Notes under the pieces: model-generated
Seen by the model: only the letters and a program-made list of their open reading frames with translations
Told to the model about the DNA's origin: nothing
Database searches by the model: none
In this document: piece by piece, positions 15,053-22,876 of the stretch
Position numbering within the stretch: position 1 is the first letter of the stretch
How the letters are laid out: each line of letters starts with the position of its first letter
Made by a program: the position numbers and the translations under genes
From: Gammaproteobacteria bacterium
GTDB taxonomy: Bacteria; Pseudomonadota; Gammaproteobacteria; GCA-001735895
Length of the DNA stretch: 29,570 nt
Reading direction: 5' to 3'
Assembly: GCA_029288195.1 (NCBI GenBank)
Contig: JARFPR010000264.1
Location: forward strand, 1 to 29,570

Positions 15053-15826
15053 TTAACCGTAGACTGGTTTGGCGCCGGTGACTTCTACAGTCGCGCCACA
15101 GACATAGCGCGCGTCGTTCGATGCGAGAAACGCGATTACGTCGGCAATCTCCGCGGGTTCAGCGATATGCCCGAGCGGCACGGTCTTGCCAAGTTCCTCG
15201 ACCGCATTAACCGGGTCGATTCCGCGACGGATAAAACCGCTGCGCAGCATCGGCGTATTGACTTCGTTGGGGCAGACCGCGTTGACGCGAATGCCGTCAC
15301 CGGCATGATCTCGCCCCAGGTTTTTGGTTAGTGCCGCTACCGCCGCCTTGCTGGTGCAGTAAGCGACGTGATCGGGGCCCGGGTAAATGCCCCAGGTCGA
15401 CGAGGTGTTTACGATCGCGCCGCCACCGGCCTGCTGCATATGCGGAATTGCGGCCCGGCACAGGAAGAAAACGGCGGTCAGGTTGACGTCGAGCGAACTG
15501 AACCACATGTCGTCGTTGGTTTCGAGGATGTTACCGCGCGGGATGATACCCGCATTGTTGATTAGAATATCGATGCCACCCAGGTTTTCCACCGCGTGGT
15601 TTATCAGCGACTCGCAATAGGTCTTCTTGCGTAAATCGCCCGCCAGGAAAATTGTCTCCAGGCCTTTTCGGCGCAATGTATTGCCGAGGTCGCTGCAATC
15701 TTCTTCGCTACGGTCGGAGAACAGTACCCGGCCGCCTTCGCCGGCAAATAGCTCCACCAGCGCCTGGCCGATACCCCCGGTGCCGCCGGTGATGACGACC
15801 CTCTTACCTTCAAATCGCATTGTCAT
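15053..15826 (-). CDS. SDR family oxidoreductase (first of two)
   Basis: The 257-residue classical SDR begins MRFEGKRVVITGGTGGIGQA, the glycine-rich cofactor loop. It has an Asp (FSDRSEED) at the end of beta-2, which favours NAD over NADP. It also has NNAG (ILINNAGIIPRG), a catalytic Ser in NTSSTWG, and Tyr-x3-Lys in YCTSKAA. It probably oxidises a secondary alcohol. The ATG at 15826 overlaps the stop of the FAD oxidoreductase gene (ATGA), so coupling is expected. A second ATG two codons later is possible. The two SDR proteins are clearly different from each other and not a recent duplication. Confidence 0.92.
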   Translation of the reverse strand: MTMRFEGKRVVITGGTGGIGQALVELFAGEGGRVLFSDRSEEDCSDLGNTLRRKGLETIFLAGDLRKKTYCESLINHAVENLGGIDILINNAGIIPRGNILETNDDMWFSSLDVNLTAVFFLCRAAIPHMQQAGGGAIVNTSSTWGIYPGPDHVAYCTSKAAVAALTKNLGRDHAGDGIRVNAVCPNEVNTPMLRSGFIRRGIDPVNAVEELGKTVPLGHIAEPAEIADVIAFLASNDARYVCGATVEVTGAKPVYG

Positions 15827-17067
15827 AAAAACCTTCTCGGGCTGAACGGCGTTATATTGTGACTGGGTTCTTCGCCGTTTGCCAGTTCAGCAATCAGCTT
15901 CCCGGTAATACCGGATAAGGTTAATCCGAGATGATGATGCCCAAAGGCATAGAGGATGTACTCCGACGTCGTGCTGTAACCGATGACCGGCAATGCATCG
16001 GGGCAGCTGGGACGAAACCCGAGCCATTCCTGGTCGGGTTGTTCCGGTAGCTCCAGCATTTCGTGTGCCTTTCGATTCAGGTAGTTGATAATCCGCGGGT
16101 TTTTTTCCTTGTGGATACCCGCAATTTCGACGGTGCCGGCGAAGCGCATGCCCTGGTTCGTTGGCGTTGCGTAGAAACCGGCGTGATGCCAGCTCACCGG
16201 GCGTTTCAGCAAGTGCTGCATATTGTTGAACTGCACGTGGTAGCCGCGCTCGGTATCGAGTTTCAGCAATTGCGTCGGAATACCGGCGATTGATTTCGAG
16301 AATGCGCCGGCGGCAATGACAACGCGTTCCGCGTCGACGGTTTCGCCATTATCCAGCCTGATCTGTACCGCGCCCGCGCCATGGTTAATTTCGAGCGCGC
16401 GATGACGCAGTAGCTCTCCCTGGTTGCGCTTGAAACACTCCACGTAGCGCTGGCAGAGCATCAACGGATTCAACACGTGGCTGATGCTGTCGAACAGCAA
16501 CCCACGCTCGAACGGAATTTTCAGGTTAGGTTCGAGGTCGCGGATTTCACCCCGGTCTAGTTCGACGAAGGTCGAACCTTGTTCACGCCGCGACTGGTTC
16601 GCTGGCCTGGCTGCGTCAAATTCCTGTTGGTCGACATAAACATGCATGAAACCGCTTTGCGATAGCAGATCACGCGCATCGGCCATGTCGAGCAGCGGGT
16701 CGAGGCCGTCATAGACCTTGCCCAGCAACTTGCCGAGCAAGCGGATAATTCGGGCCACTTTTTTCTCGCGGCAATTCAACAGGAACTCGATCATCCACGC
16801 GGGATGCGACAACACGTAAGCCGGGTCGAGGCTAAGGGGACTTTCGCTGGAGAAAAGCAGTGCAGGCAAACGCCGGAAAAGATCGGGGCTGTTGACCGGC
16901 ACACAACCGTATTCGGCAATGGTGCAGGCGTTTCCAGAAGAGGTGCCCGAGCCCGGGTCCTCGGGGTCAATCAATGTTACCGCAAAGCCTTTCTTTTGCA
17001 GCCACAAAGCGCAGCTGCAACCGACAATCCCGGCGCCGATCACGGCGATGCGAGTCTGGTTAGTCAA
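15823..17067 (-). CDS. DadA-like FAD-dependent amino acid dehydrogenase/oxidase
   Basis: The 414-residue DAO-family flavoprotein opens with the FAD dinucleotide motif AVIGAGIVGCSCALWLQKKG and carries the second-half signatures ERVVIAAGAFSKSIAG and PSCPDALPVIGYS plus GHHHLGLTLSGITGKLIAEL near the end. These are the hallmarks of D-amino acid dehydrogenase (DadA) and relatives, which oxidise D-amino or N-methyl amino acids to imino acids and pass electrons to the respiratory chain. The start codon is TTG at 17067-17065: an in-frame TAA lies eight codons upstream and no ATG precedes the FAD motif. It is coupled to the SDR gene downstream and 98 bases after the DUF1611 gene. The substrate may be a D- or secondary amino acid. 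Confidence 0.9.
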   Translation of the reverse strand: MTNQTRIAVIGAGIVGCSCALWLQKKGFAVTLIDPEDPGSGTSSGNACTIAEYGCVPVNSPDLFRRLPALLFSSESPLSLDPAYVLSHPAWMIEFLLNCREKKVARIIRLLGKLLGKVYDGLDPLLDMADARDLLSQSGFMHVYVDQQEFDAARPANQSRREQGSTFVELDRGEIRDLEPNLKIPFERGLLFDSISHVLNPLMLCQRYVECFKRNQGELLRHRALEINHGAGAVQIRLDNGETVDAERVVIAAGAFSKSIAGIPTQLLKLDTERGYHVQFNNMQHLLKRPVSWHHAGFYATPTNQGMRFAGTVEIAGIHKEKNPRIINYLNRKAHEMLELPEQPDQEWLGFRPSCPDALPVIGYSTTSEYILYAFGHHHLGLTLSGITGKLIAELANGEEPSHNITPFSPRRFL

Positions 17068-17165
17068 ACGGGTGCTCGATTCTTTATTTAACTCGGCCCG
17101 CTAGTGTATTGAAACTCGGATTGAACCGAAACCGCTATTTTATACGCCTCCCCAACCGGAGTTTT

Positions 17166-18176
17166 TTACAATTCGAGCGCTTTGCGCAGCAGGTCTCCCA
17201 GCTTGGCGCGATTTGCGGGATCCACCAGGTTAAGGGCGGGCAGCCCCGACAGTTTTTCTACCAGGGCGATGGCGGCCTCGGTATTGGCGGCACCGCCAGC
17301 TACCAGGTCTGGGGTACGCTGGAACGCCTGTTGCACGCCAACCACCGCATACGGATCCTGAGCGCAAAGCAGCTTGAACTTGACACTATCCCTTATCATT
17401 TCCTTAGCCACGGAACCGTTATAGGGTTCCAGTGGCGAGGCGCCGGCCTCGGCTACCAGTACATCGGGTTTTTCGCGCGAAATGAGAGATAGCAGGTACG
17501 GCAGGGCCTCACGGTAGAGGTCTTCATCAACCGCCGAGGACGGCAGGCCGGCATCGACAAAATCAAACACCGCACTCGCACCGGCGTCCTTAAAGCTCAG
17601 CATATCGCGGTAACGTGCGGCACCGGTCAGCTTGGCGCCAACCACGTTGAGCCCCATTTGCGACAGCGTATGCACGATAATCCGTCCGGACATGGTTTTA
17701 CCAGCCGACATCGATGTGCCGACGATCAATATAACCGGTACGTCGAAATCGGTTATCTCGATTTCCGGCAGGCTGCCGCGCATGGTCACTTTTTCGTCAT
17801 TGCGCATGACATGCCCGTGATATTTCAGGGGCATCGGTGACGATATAAATGGAGACAGCGATGTGTTCTTGCCGAACAATCCGGCCGCTGTCAGCGCATT
17901 CAACTCACCCGAGTCGTCGATCGAGCGCCAGTCACCGACGGCTTCCAGCGTGGCGACCCGCGTACCGAAGGCACCAACCATCAGGTCACCTTCCATGACT
18001 TCGATCATGCGTCCGGCAGGTAGCTCCAGTGCGCACAGGTGGCCCCGTGTGTCCTGCACCTGGCCGACCACGTAGTCACCGGTATCCCAGAACTCGCGTG
18101 CCAGTGGCGTTGAGGTGAAATTGGTTGGAGTAAGGTCAGAAATCCGGGTTACGGATGCAAGAAATGGATGAATCAT
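17166..18176 (-). CDS. DUF1611 family P-loop protein, DgcN-like (candidate D-amino acid N-acetyltransferase)
   Basis: The 336-residue protein has the two-part DUF1611 layout: an N-terminal domain (about 1-140) and a C-terminal P-loop domain with a Walker A-like GTSMSAGKT (153-161). Further conserved stretches are VVGAKLTGAARYRDMLSFKDAGA, DFVDAGLPS, ALPYLLSLISREKPDVLVAEAGASPLEPYNG and KLLCAQDPYAVVG. From memory, DgcN of marine bacteria, a member of this family, is reported to N-acetylate D-glutamate in a D-glutamate catabolic route. Whether this member does the same is not shown. It sits 21 bases after an M20 deacylase gene and before a DadA-like gene, which suits processing of a D- or N-acylated amino acid. 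No DgcA-type epimerase gene is present in the window. Confidence 0.82.
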   Translation of the reverse strand: MIHPFLASVTRISDLTPTNFTSTPLAREFWDTGDYVVGQVQDTRGHLCALELPAGRMIEVMEGDLMVGAFGTRVATLEAVGDWRSIDDSGELNALTAAGLFGKNTSLSPFISSPMPLKYHGHVMRNDEKVTMRGSLPEIEITDFDVPVILIVGTSMSAGKTMSGRIIVHTLSQMGLNVVGAKLTGAARYRDMLSFKDAGASAVFDFVDAGLPSSAVDEDLYREALPYLLSLISREKPDVLVAEAGASPLEPYNGSVAKEMIRDSVKFKLLCAQDPYAVVGVQQAFQRTPDLVAGGAANTEAAIALVEKLSGLPALNLVDPANRAKLGDLLRKALEL

Positions 18177-18197
18177 GATTCAGCTCCCCTCAATGGT

Positions 18198-19355
18198 TTA
18201 GTTATTAAGCGGTGGTGCCAACAGCAGCAGCGTAAGCAATGCGCAACGCACCGGAAGTAAATCCAGGTAAATGTATTCGTGGTGGGCGTGGGCGCCGTCG
18301 CCGACCGCTCCCAGGCCATCGATCGTAGCGGTAAACAGGCTCGTGGTATTGCCATCGGAGCCGCCGCCCGCGGTACCCTGCTCGAGCGCGAGATCTAGAC
18401 CTTCTCCCAGTTCCTGCGCGATTCTCCACAGCTGCTGGTTTTGTTCGGTGCGCTCCATCGGCGGGCGTCCAATTCGACCTTCGATAGCCAGCGAAACCCC
18501 CGGGGTAACGGACTCGATGCCGTGAATTGCAGCTTCTACACGCTCGGCGTCGGCCTGGGTCTGAACCCGCACATCAATCACCGCGCGGCTTTCGGGTGCC
18601 ACCATGTTGGGCCGAATACCGCCATCGATAACGCCGACGTTGACCGAGGTTCCATGCTCGGGGTCGTTCAGTTCGAACAGTTTCTGAATCACATGTGAAA
18701 GCTCCAGAATGGCACTCGCCCCGGCGCCCGGATCGAGACCGGCGTGTGCGGCCTTGCCCTTAACGATGACCTCGAAGCGGCCAACCCCCTTGCGCGCGGT
18801 CTTGATTTTTCCGCTATTGCCGAGCGACGGTTCCATCACCATGCAGCGGTCGACCCGTTGTGCCAGGGCGCGTATATAGCGGGTCGATTCGTGGCTGCCG
18901 ATTTCCTCGTCAGAATTGATGAAACACAGCGGTGCAACGCCCGGTGTCAGGCCAAGGGACTCGATCGCCCGCAACGCGTACACCATTTCAACCAGGCCGG
19001 CTTTCATATCGTAAACGCCAGGCCCGCGCAGTTTGTCTGCCTCGAGTTCCAGTGGCATGGTTTCCAGGGTTCCGATTGGCCACACGGTGTCACAATGACC
19101 GATCATCAGTTGTGCCGGTTGTTGCTTGCGCCGATTTTTCGGAGATGCGTACACGTGCCCGCCGGAATTGCGCCCGGGAACCAGGTTGACGCGGTAATCG
19201 ATTTCCTCGAATTCGGCTTTCAGACGCCGACGAATCTGCAGCTGGCTGTCGCGGTCGGTGGAGGGCGTTTCCATCAGGACCAGGTCTTTTAATAACCCGG
19301 TCATGGACGCCTGCTGCTCACACAGATACTTTAAAACTGCCTGGTTGTCGCTCAT
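18198..19355 (-). CDS. M20 family metallopeptidase/deacylase (CPG2-like)
   Basis: This 385-residue enzyme is of the glutamate carboxypeptidase (CPG2)/ArgE superfamily. The dinuclear zinc site is complete: His87 and the catalytic-helper Asp89 in IGHCDTVWP, bridging Asp116 in GVYDMKAG, base Glu150 and ligand Glu151 in SDEEIGS, Glu175 in VMEPSLG, and a C-terminal His356 in DGAHAHHE. A lid domain (about 190-300, KAAHAGLDPGAGASAILEL) interrupts the catalytic part. It has no signal peptide, so it is cytosolic. Members hydrolyse dipeptides or N-acyl amino acids. Next to the DUF1611 gene an N-acyl-amino acid deacylase role is the most attractive reading. The ORF starts five bases after the flavin reductase stop. 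Confidence 0.9.
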   Translation of the reverse strand: MSDNQAVLKYLCEQQASMTGLLKDLVLMETPSTDRDSQLQIRRRLKAEFEEIDYRVNLVPGRNSGGHVYASPKNRRKQQPAQLMIGHCDTVWPIGTLETMPLELEADKLRGPGVYDMKAGLVEMVYALRAIESLGLTPGVAPLCFINSDEEIGSHESTRYIRALAQRVDRCMVMEPSLGNSGKIKTARKGVGRFEVIVKGKAAHAGLDPGAGASAILELSHVIQKLFELNDPEHGTSVNVGVIDGGIRPNMVAPESRAVIDVRVQTQADAERVEAAIHGIESVTPGVSLAIEGRIGRPPMERTEQNQQLWRIAQELGEGLDLALEQGTAGGGSDGNTTSLFTATIDGLGAVGDGAHAHHEYIYLDLLPVRCALLTLLLLAPPLNN

Positions 19356-19360
19356 CCGTC

Positions 19361-19969
19361 TTACCTTTTGAAGCCGGCAGGGAAGGGTAACTTGTTGGTG
19401 TTGGCAATTTCGGTAAAACGTCCGGGGTAAAGGTAGGCCAGCAGCGGTGACGCATAAATCAGGTCTTCATCATCCAGTTCAGACGAGCGCAGCGCGTCTT
19501 CGGCGACCCTGGCAGCGATTATGCGGCCCATGATGAGCGAGTTGTCGCCAAGGTCATCGACGATCTGTTGCAATTCACATTCGAGGAACAGGTAGCCATC
19601 CTGCACCAAAGACGCGTTCACTTTTTCGGCCGCAAAAGTGGGTAAGGCCTGGGTGACGGGTTTGCTGCCGTCGTCGCAACGGGGTGTCGCGGCCAGACTC
19701 GCGAGCACTGTCTGCGACGGGCGCATATAGGTTACGCTGAACTCACCGTCTCGCTGAATATTCTGGTAGGTATTGTGGCGCGGCGTACAGACGAAGCCGA
19801 AATGGTTTTTCCAGCTCATCGGCATCGCCAGGTGCTTGGGTGCCAGGTCGTCGCTGCCATCGGCTTCGCGAGTACCGATGACAACCAGCGGAAATACCGT
19901 AAAAAAACTCTCCCAGATGGATTCACCCGTGTCGAGCTCGATCAGATTTTCAGAACCTTTATCGCCCAT
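19361..19969 (-). CDS. Flavin reductase-like domain protein
   Basis: The 202-residue protein has the FMN-binding split-barrel of the flavin_reduct family: FFTVFPLVVIGTREADGSDDLAPKHLAMPMSW at the start of the domain, FVCTPRHNTYQNIQRDGEFSVTYM, then LECELQQIVDDLGDNSLIMGRIIAARV. Members bind FMN and either reduce it for a partner oxygenase or act in still unknown ways. No partner monooxygenase is in this operon, though a nitronate monooxygenase gene lies 1.8 kb away. It is the first gene of the long minus-strand series and is divergent from the peroxiredoxin-like gene. AGGATAGGGAT directly precedes the ATG. Confidence 0.85.
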   Translation of the reverse strand: MGDKGSENLIELDTGESIWESFFTVFPLVVIGTREADGSDDLAPKHLAMPMSWKNHFGFVCTPRHNTYQNIQRDGEFSVTYMRPSQTVLASLAATPRCDDGSKPVTQALPTFAAEKVNASLVQDGYLFLECELQQIVDDLGDNSLIMGRIIAARVAEDALRSSELDDEDLIYASPLLAYLYPGRFTEIANTNKLPFPAGFKR

Positions 19970-20027
19970 ATCCCTATCCTGTTGTTTTTTGTTTGAAAAA
20001 AGCTAACACTGTTGGCATCTAGTCATA

Positions 20028-20041
20028 TTGACACGTATCAA
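20028..20041. promoter_or_regulatory. Palindrome TTGACACGTATCAA in the divergent promoter region
   Basis: The 14-base sequence is symmetrical as TTGAyACGTrTCAA, with one mismatched pair. It lies in the 89-base gap between the divergent flavin reductase (minus) and peroxiredoxin-like (plus) genes, 17 bases upstream of the latter's ATG. A regulator bound there could govern both directions, including the whole catabolic cluster. Confidence 0.45.
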
Positions 20042-20058
20042 AATAACAGGAGTCCTGA

Positions 20059-20589
20059 ATGAATGTGCTAAAAACCCGCCAACCAGTACCCGCACTGGAA
20101 GTCGACACCCTCGACGGCCCCTGGTCGCTTGCCGACCAAAGCCCTGAAAATTTCACCATGGTCGTGTTTTACCGCGGCCTGCATTGCCCGATCTGCAGCA
20201 AGTATGTAGGTGAACTCGACAAGCTGGCCGGTGATTTTGCCGATATCGGTGTTTCCATCCTGGTCTTAAGTGGTGATGATCGTGAGCGGGCCGAACAGGC
20301 GCGCGAGGATTGGGGACTCGGTAATCTCGCGATTGGTTACGGCGTTAGCACAGAACAGGCCCGCGACTGGGGACTGCATCGTTCTGCGGGGCGCGGCCTG
20401 ACCTCGATCGGAATCGAAGAACCTGCTGAATTTAGTGAACCGGGATTATTCATTGTGCGCCCGGACAACACGCTTTACTGGGCCCAGATCAGCACCATGC
20501 CGTTTGCGCGCCCGCATTTTCGCGAAATTATCGGTGCCCTCAAGTTTGCGCTCGAAAAAGACTACCCGGCACGCGGCGAACTCAGCTAG
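20059..20589 (+). CDS. Peroxiredoxin-like (AhpC/TSA, thioredoxin-fold) protein
   Basis: The 176-residue cytosolic protein is a thioredoxin-fold member of the peroxiredoxin-like group. The active-site region is FYRGLHCPICSKYVGELDKL with Cys43 and Cys46 as CxxC, placed where peroxiredoxins have the peroxidatic Cys. VLSGDDRERAEQAREDWGL and the C-terminal GLFIVRPDNTLYWAQI fit AhpC/TSA proteins. It may reduce peroxides or a disulphide with thioredoxin as donor. An AGGAG ribosome site precedes the ATG by seven bases. It is divergent from the flavin reductase gene. Confidence 0.85.
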   Translation: MNVLKTRQPVPALEVDTLDGPWSLADQSPENFTMVVFYRGLHCPICSKYVGELDKLAGDFADIGVSILVLSGDDRERAEQAREDWGLGNLAIGYGVSTEQARDWGLHRSAGRGLTSIGIEEPAEFSEPGLFIVRPDNTLYWAQISTMPFARPHFREIIGALKFALEKDYPARGELS

Positions 20590-20737
20590 TCCGCCAATCC
20601 GCGTTTCGAGCCGAAGCTCTGGGCCGTTGGATCCGGGCTAAAGTTTCCAGGCTCGACTTCGTGGGGCTGTTGATTCCTTTTAATACTGCACAGGCAGTGC
20701 TGACGTCAGTTCAGTTCTATCTCTGGAAACGATTAAT

Positions 20738-21433
20738 CTATTCTTTAAGCTGGATTAGTAGCCTGCCGTCTCTCACCTCGATCTTCTCCACTCCCTCGTT
20801 CAGAGCCTGCCAAAAACCACCGGCTTCACCAAATTCCTGCACCAGATCGACATTTTTTATATTGCCAATCCAGGCATTGGGCAGTGGTACACCCCAGACG
20901 CTGATGCCCTTGAGTACTGCGCTCGGCATACTGTTGACCAGACGCAGCTCCATACCGCCAGTGACCTTTATCGTCTGGCCCCCCAGGAATGGGAAATCCG
21001 GATCAACATCCACCAGGAGCTTGGCACTGACCAGGTTGTTCGAGAGATCTATGGCCAATTTGTTGGCGAGGTCGGTGTTTTTGGCCAACAAGGCATTCAG
21101 TTCCCGTTCGCTGAATTCGACTTCACGGCTGGCGCCGACTTCACTATAGGCTTCGGGCTCAATTGCCTCGTTTTCACCTGCCTCCGTTTCAGTTGACCGC
21201 GAGTCTCCGCCGAGCAGCTTAATTTTTCGATCCAGGGTTTGCTGTTGCTCCTGGTTAAGCACTACCGGTTTGAACTCGGTCGGGAAAAGCCAGGTAGTCA
21301 CGGCCCAATAACCAACTGCCAGCGTAACCGCCATAGTAATCACAATAATGCCAAAGGTTCGCCAGCCATTGTGTTGCTGCCGAACGGGAGGAGGATCGGC
21401 CGAAGTATCTGCTGAAAGTTGCTCAGTAGTCAT
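20738..21433 (-). CDS. Membrane-anchored protein of unknown function
   Basis: The 231-residue protein starts with a short polar cytosolic tail and one membrane helix (about 27-50, IIVITMAVTLAVGYWAVTTW). A periplasmic domain follows, with a low-complexity acidic linker (about 80-103). The folded part begins EVEFSERELNALLAKNTDLANKL, continues LAIDLSNNLVSAKLLVDVDPDFPFLGGQTIKVTGGMEL and ends KIEVRDGRLLIQLKE. The SERELNALL pattern and the beta-rich layout recall single-pass proteins with YpmS/DUF2140-like lipid-binding domains, but I am not sure of the family. It stands alone, convergent with the peroxiredoxin-like gene. Confidence 0.7.
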   Translation of the reverse strand: MTTEQLSADTSADPPPVRQQHNGWRTFGIIVITMAVTLAVGYWAVTTWLFPTEFKPVVLNQEQQQTLDRKIKLLGGDSRSTETEAGENEAIEPEAYSEVGASREVEFSERELNALLAKNTDLANKLAIDLSNNLVSAKLLVDVDPDFPFLGGQTIKVTGGMELRLVNSMPSAVLKGISVWGVPLPNAWIGNIKNVDLVQEFGEAGGFWQALNEGVEKIEVRDGRLLIQLKE

Positions 21434-21674
21434 ATGCCTCGATTACTTTTAGTTAAGGTCGATTAAAAAATTAATATAACACGCGAAATTGTCATGAATA
21501 CCTGCGAGGTAAAATAATTAACAAAAAGTCACGTTAAGAAGATGAGTTTTTTAAATTGAGTTGCTTAATGGTTCGCTTCTGGCAAAAGATTGACTCCCAC
21601 CGGGGATTTCCCCGATAAACGTCGTGCGGACGCGTATATTTTTTCAGGGCAAAATACCTGCTCTACCAGCCGTC
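21434..21674. other. Divergent intergenic region
   Basis: No gene is seen here. It is AT-rich, with a small stem CGGGG (21601-21605) / CCCCG (21610-21614) and a four-base loop. Upstream signals of the minus-strand membrane protein gene must lie in the left part, but none is clear. Confidence 0.35.
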
Positions 21675-21703
21675 CTGACATGTAGCCCTATTCAGATTAA
21701 AAT
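21675..21703 (+). promoter_or_regulatory. Sigma-70 promoter of the nitronate monooxygenase gene
   Basis: CTGACA (21675-21680) and TAAAAT (21698-21703) each differ by one base from the -35 and -10 consensus and are separated by exactly 17 bases. Transcription would begin near 21710, leaving a leader of about 19 bases. A GGGAG ribosome site precedes the ATG at 21729. This is the clearest promoter in the window. Confidence 0.6.
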
Positions 21704-21728
21704 GATTTGAAAATACGGGAGTCTTTCA

Positions 21729-22784
21729 ATGTGGCCAAAAACACATCTAACCGATTTGCTAGGTAATGAGCACCCGGTAATCCAGGCGCCGATGGCTGGT
21801 TCTACGACTGTAGAACTGGTGGCCGCAGTTTGTAATGCGGGCGGAATCGGGTCGATGGGATATTCGGGAACACCGACAGAGACAATAAGGCAAGATGCTG
21901 AAAAAATTCGAAAGTTAACGGACAAACCCTTCAATTTTAATTTCTTTGCCCATGAGGCGCCAGTTAACAAACCGGAGGTAATCGAAGCCACCCGAGAAAG
22001 GCTTAAGCCGTTTTATTCGAAGCTCGGACTGGGTGAGATTCCACGGGATCTTAGCAAACCGTTACTGACATTCACGCAAGAAAGGCTGGAACTGTTGCTT
22101 GACATAAAGCCTCCTTTAGTCAGTTTTCATTTCGGATTACCGGAATCCATTGCGATTGAGTCACTAAAGAGTGCAGGATGCCGAATACTCTGTTCCGCAA
22201 CTACGACGGCCGAAGCCATTGCCCTGGAGCAATCCGGTGTCGACATAGTTGTTGCGCAGGGATGGGAGGCCGGGGGTCATCGAGGGAGCTTTGAGGTAAA
22301 TCATGACGATCATGGAGTTGGCACCATGGCGCTTGTCCCACAAATTGTCGATGCGGTTAATATTCCGGTAGTTGCTGCCGGTGGAATTGCAGATGGAAGA
22401 GGTATAGCCGCCGCTTTTATGCTGGGTGCCTGTGGTGTTCAAATGGGCACGGCATTTCTTTCCTGTCCCGAGGCGAATGTGAGTGATGTCCACCTGGAAG
22501 CAATACAAAATGCCAGCGATGATGATACACGATTAACAAAGGCTTTTTCCGGAAGGCCAGCGCGGGCCAGGGGAAATAACTACATGGAATCAATTGCTGC
22601 TCACCGCCTTCCTTTGCCAGATTTTCCAACCATGTATACCTTAAGCGGGCCTTTGAGAAAGGCCTCTGACGACAGGCTGGATTTTAGATTTCTTCTTTAT
22701 GGGCAGGCAGCAGCGCTCAATAGAGAAATGCCGGCAGCCGAGCTAGTGCGGACACTTGTCGCAGAAGCTCGGAACCTTCTTTAA
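21729..22784 (+). CDS. Nitronate monooxygenase (2-nitropropane dioxygenase family)
   Basis: The 351-residue FMN-dependent TIM-barrel enzyme oxidises alkyl nitronates such as propionate 3-nitronate to the carbonyl compound and nitrite. Visible signatures are IQAPMAGSTT at the start, CNAGGIGSMGYSGT, VAQGWEAGGHRGSFE with the catalytic His, and the FMN-phosphate loop PVVAAGGIADGRGIAAAFMLGACGVQMGTAF. Length matches class I enzymes. It has its own promoter and stands alone. Its codons are more AT-rich than the flanking genes and use AGA/AGG for Arg often, suggesting recent acquisition. Confidence 0.92.
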   Translation: MWPKTHLTDLLGNEHPVIQAPMAGSTTVELVAAVCNAGGIGSMGYSGTPTETIRQDAEKIRKLTDKPFNFNFFAHEAPVNKPEVIEATRERLKPFYSKLGLGEIPRDLSKPLLTFTQERLELLLDIKPPLVSFHFGLPESIAIESLKSAGCRILCSATTTAEAIALEQSGVDIVVAQGWEAGGHRGSFEVNHDDHGVGTMALVPQIVDAVNIPVVAAGGIADGRGIAAAFMLGACGVQMGTAFLSCPEANVSDVHLEAIQNASDDDTRLTKAFSGRPARARGNNYMESIAAHRLPLPDFPTMYTLSGPLRKASDDRLDFRFLLYGQAAALNREMPAAELVRTLVAEARNLL

Positions 22785-22876
22785 CTGAGTTTCTGTTTAT
22801 AGAGCGTTTGTGCTGATAGCTCGATTCCGCTTCCGCCTGTTTTAATTCCCGCCGTAAAACCAGGAACATCGGGTTG

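Noticed and set aside
18744..19292. 182-codon plus-strand frame
   Set aside because: It is antisense to the M20 peptidase gene, whose zinc ligands are all present.
20643..20730. Inverted repeat GTTTCCAG/CTGGAAAC and palindrome CTGACGTCAG in a convergent gap
   Set aside because: The arms are short and 72 bases apart, there is no T-run, and such matches are expected by chance.
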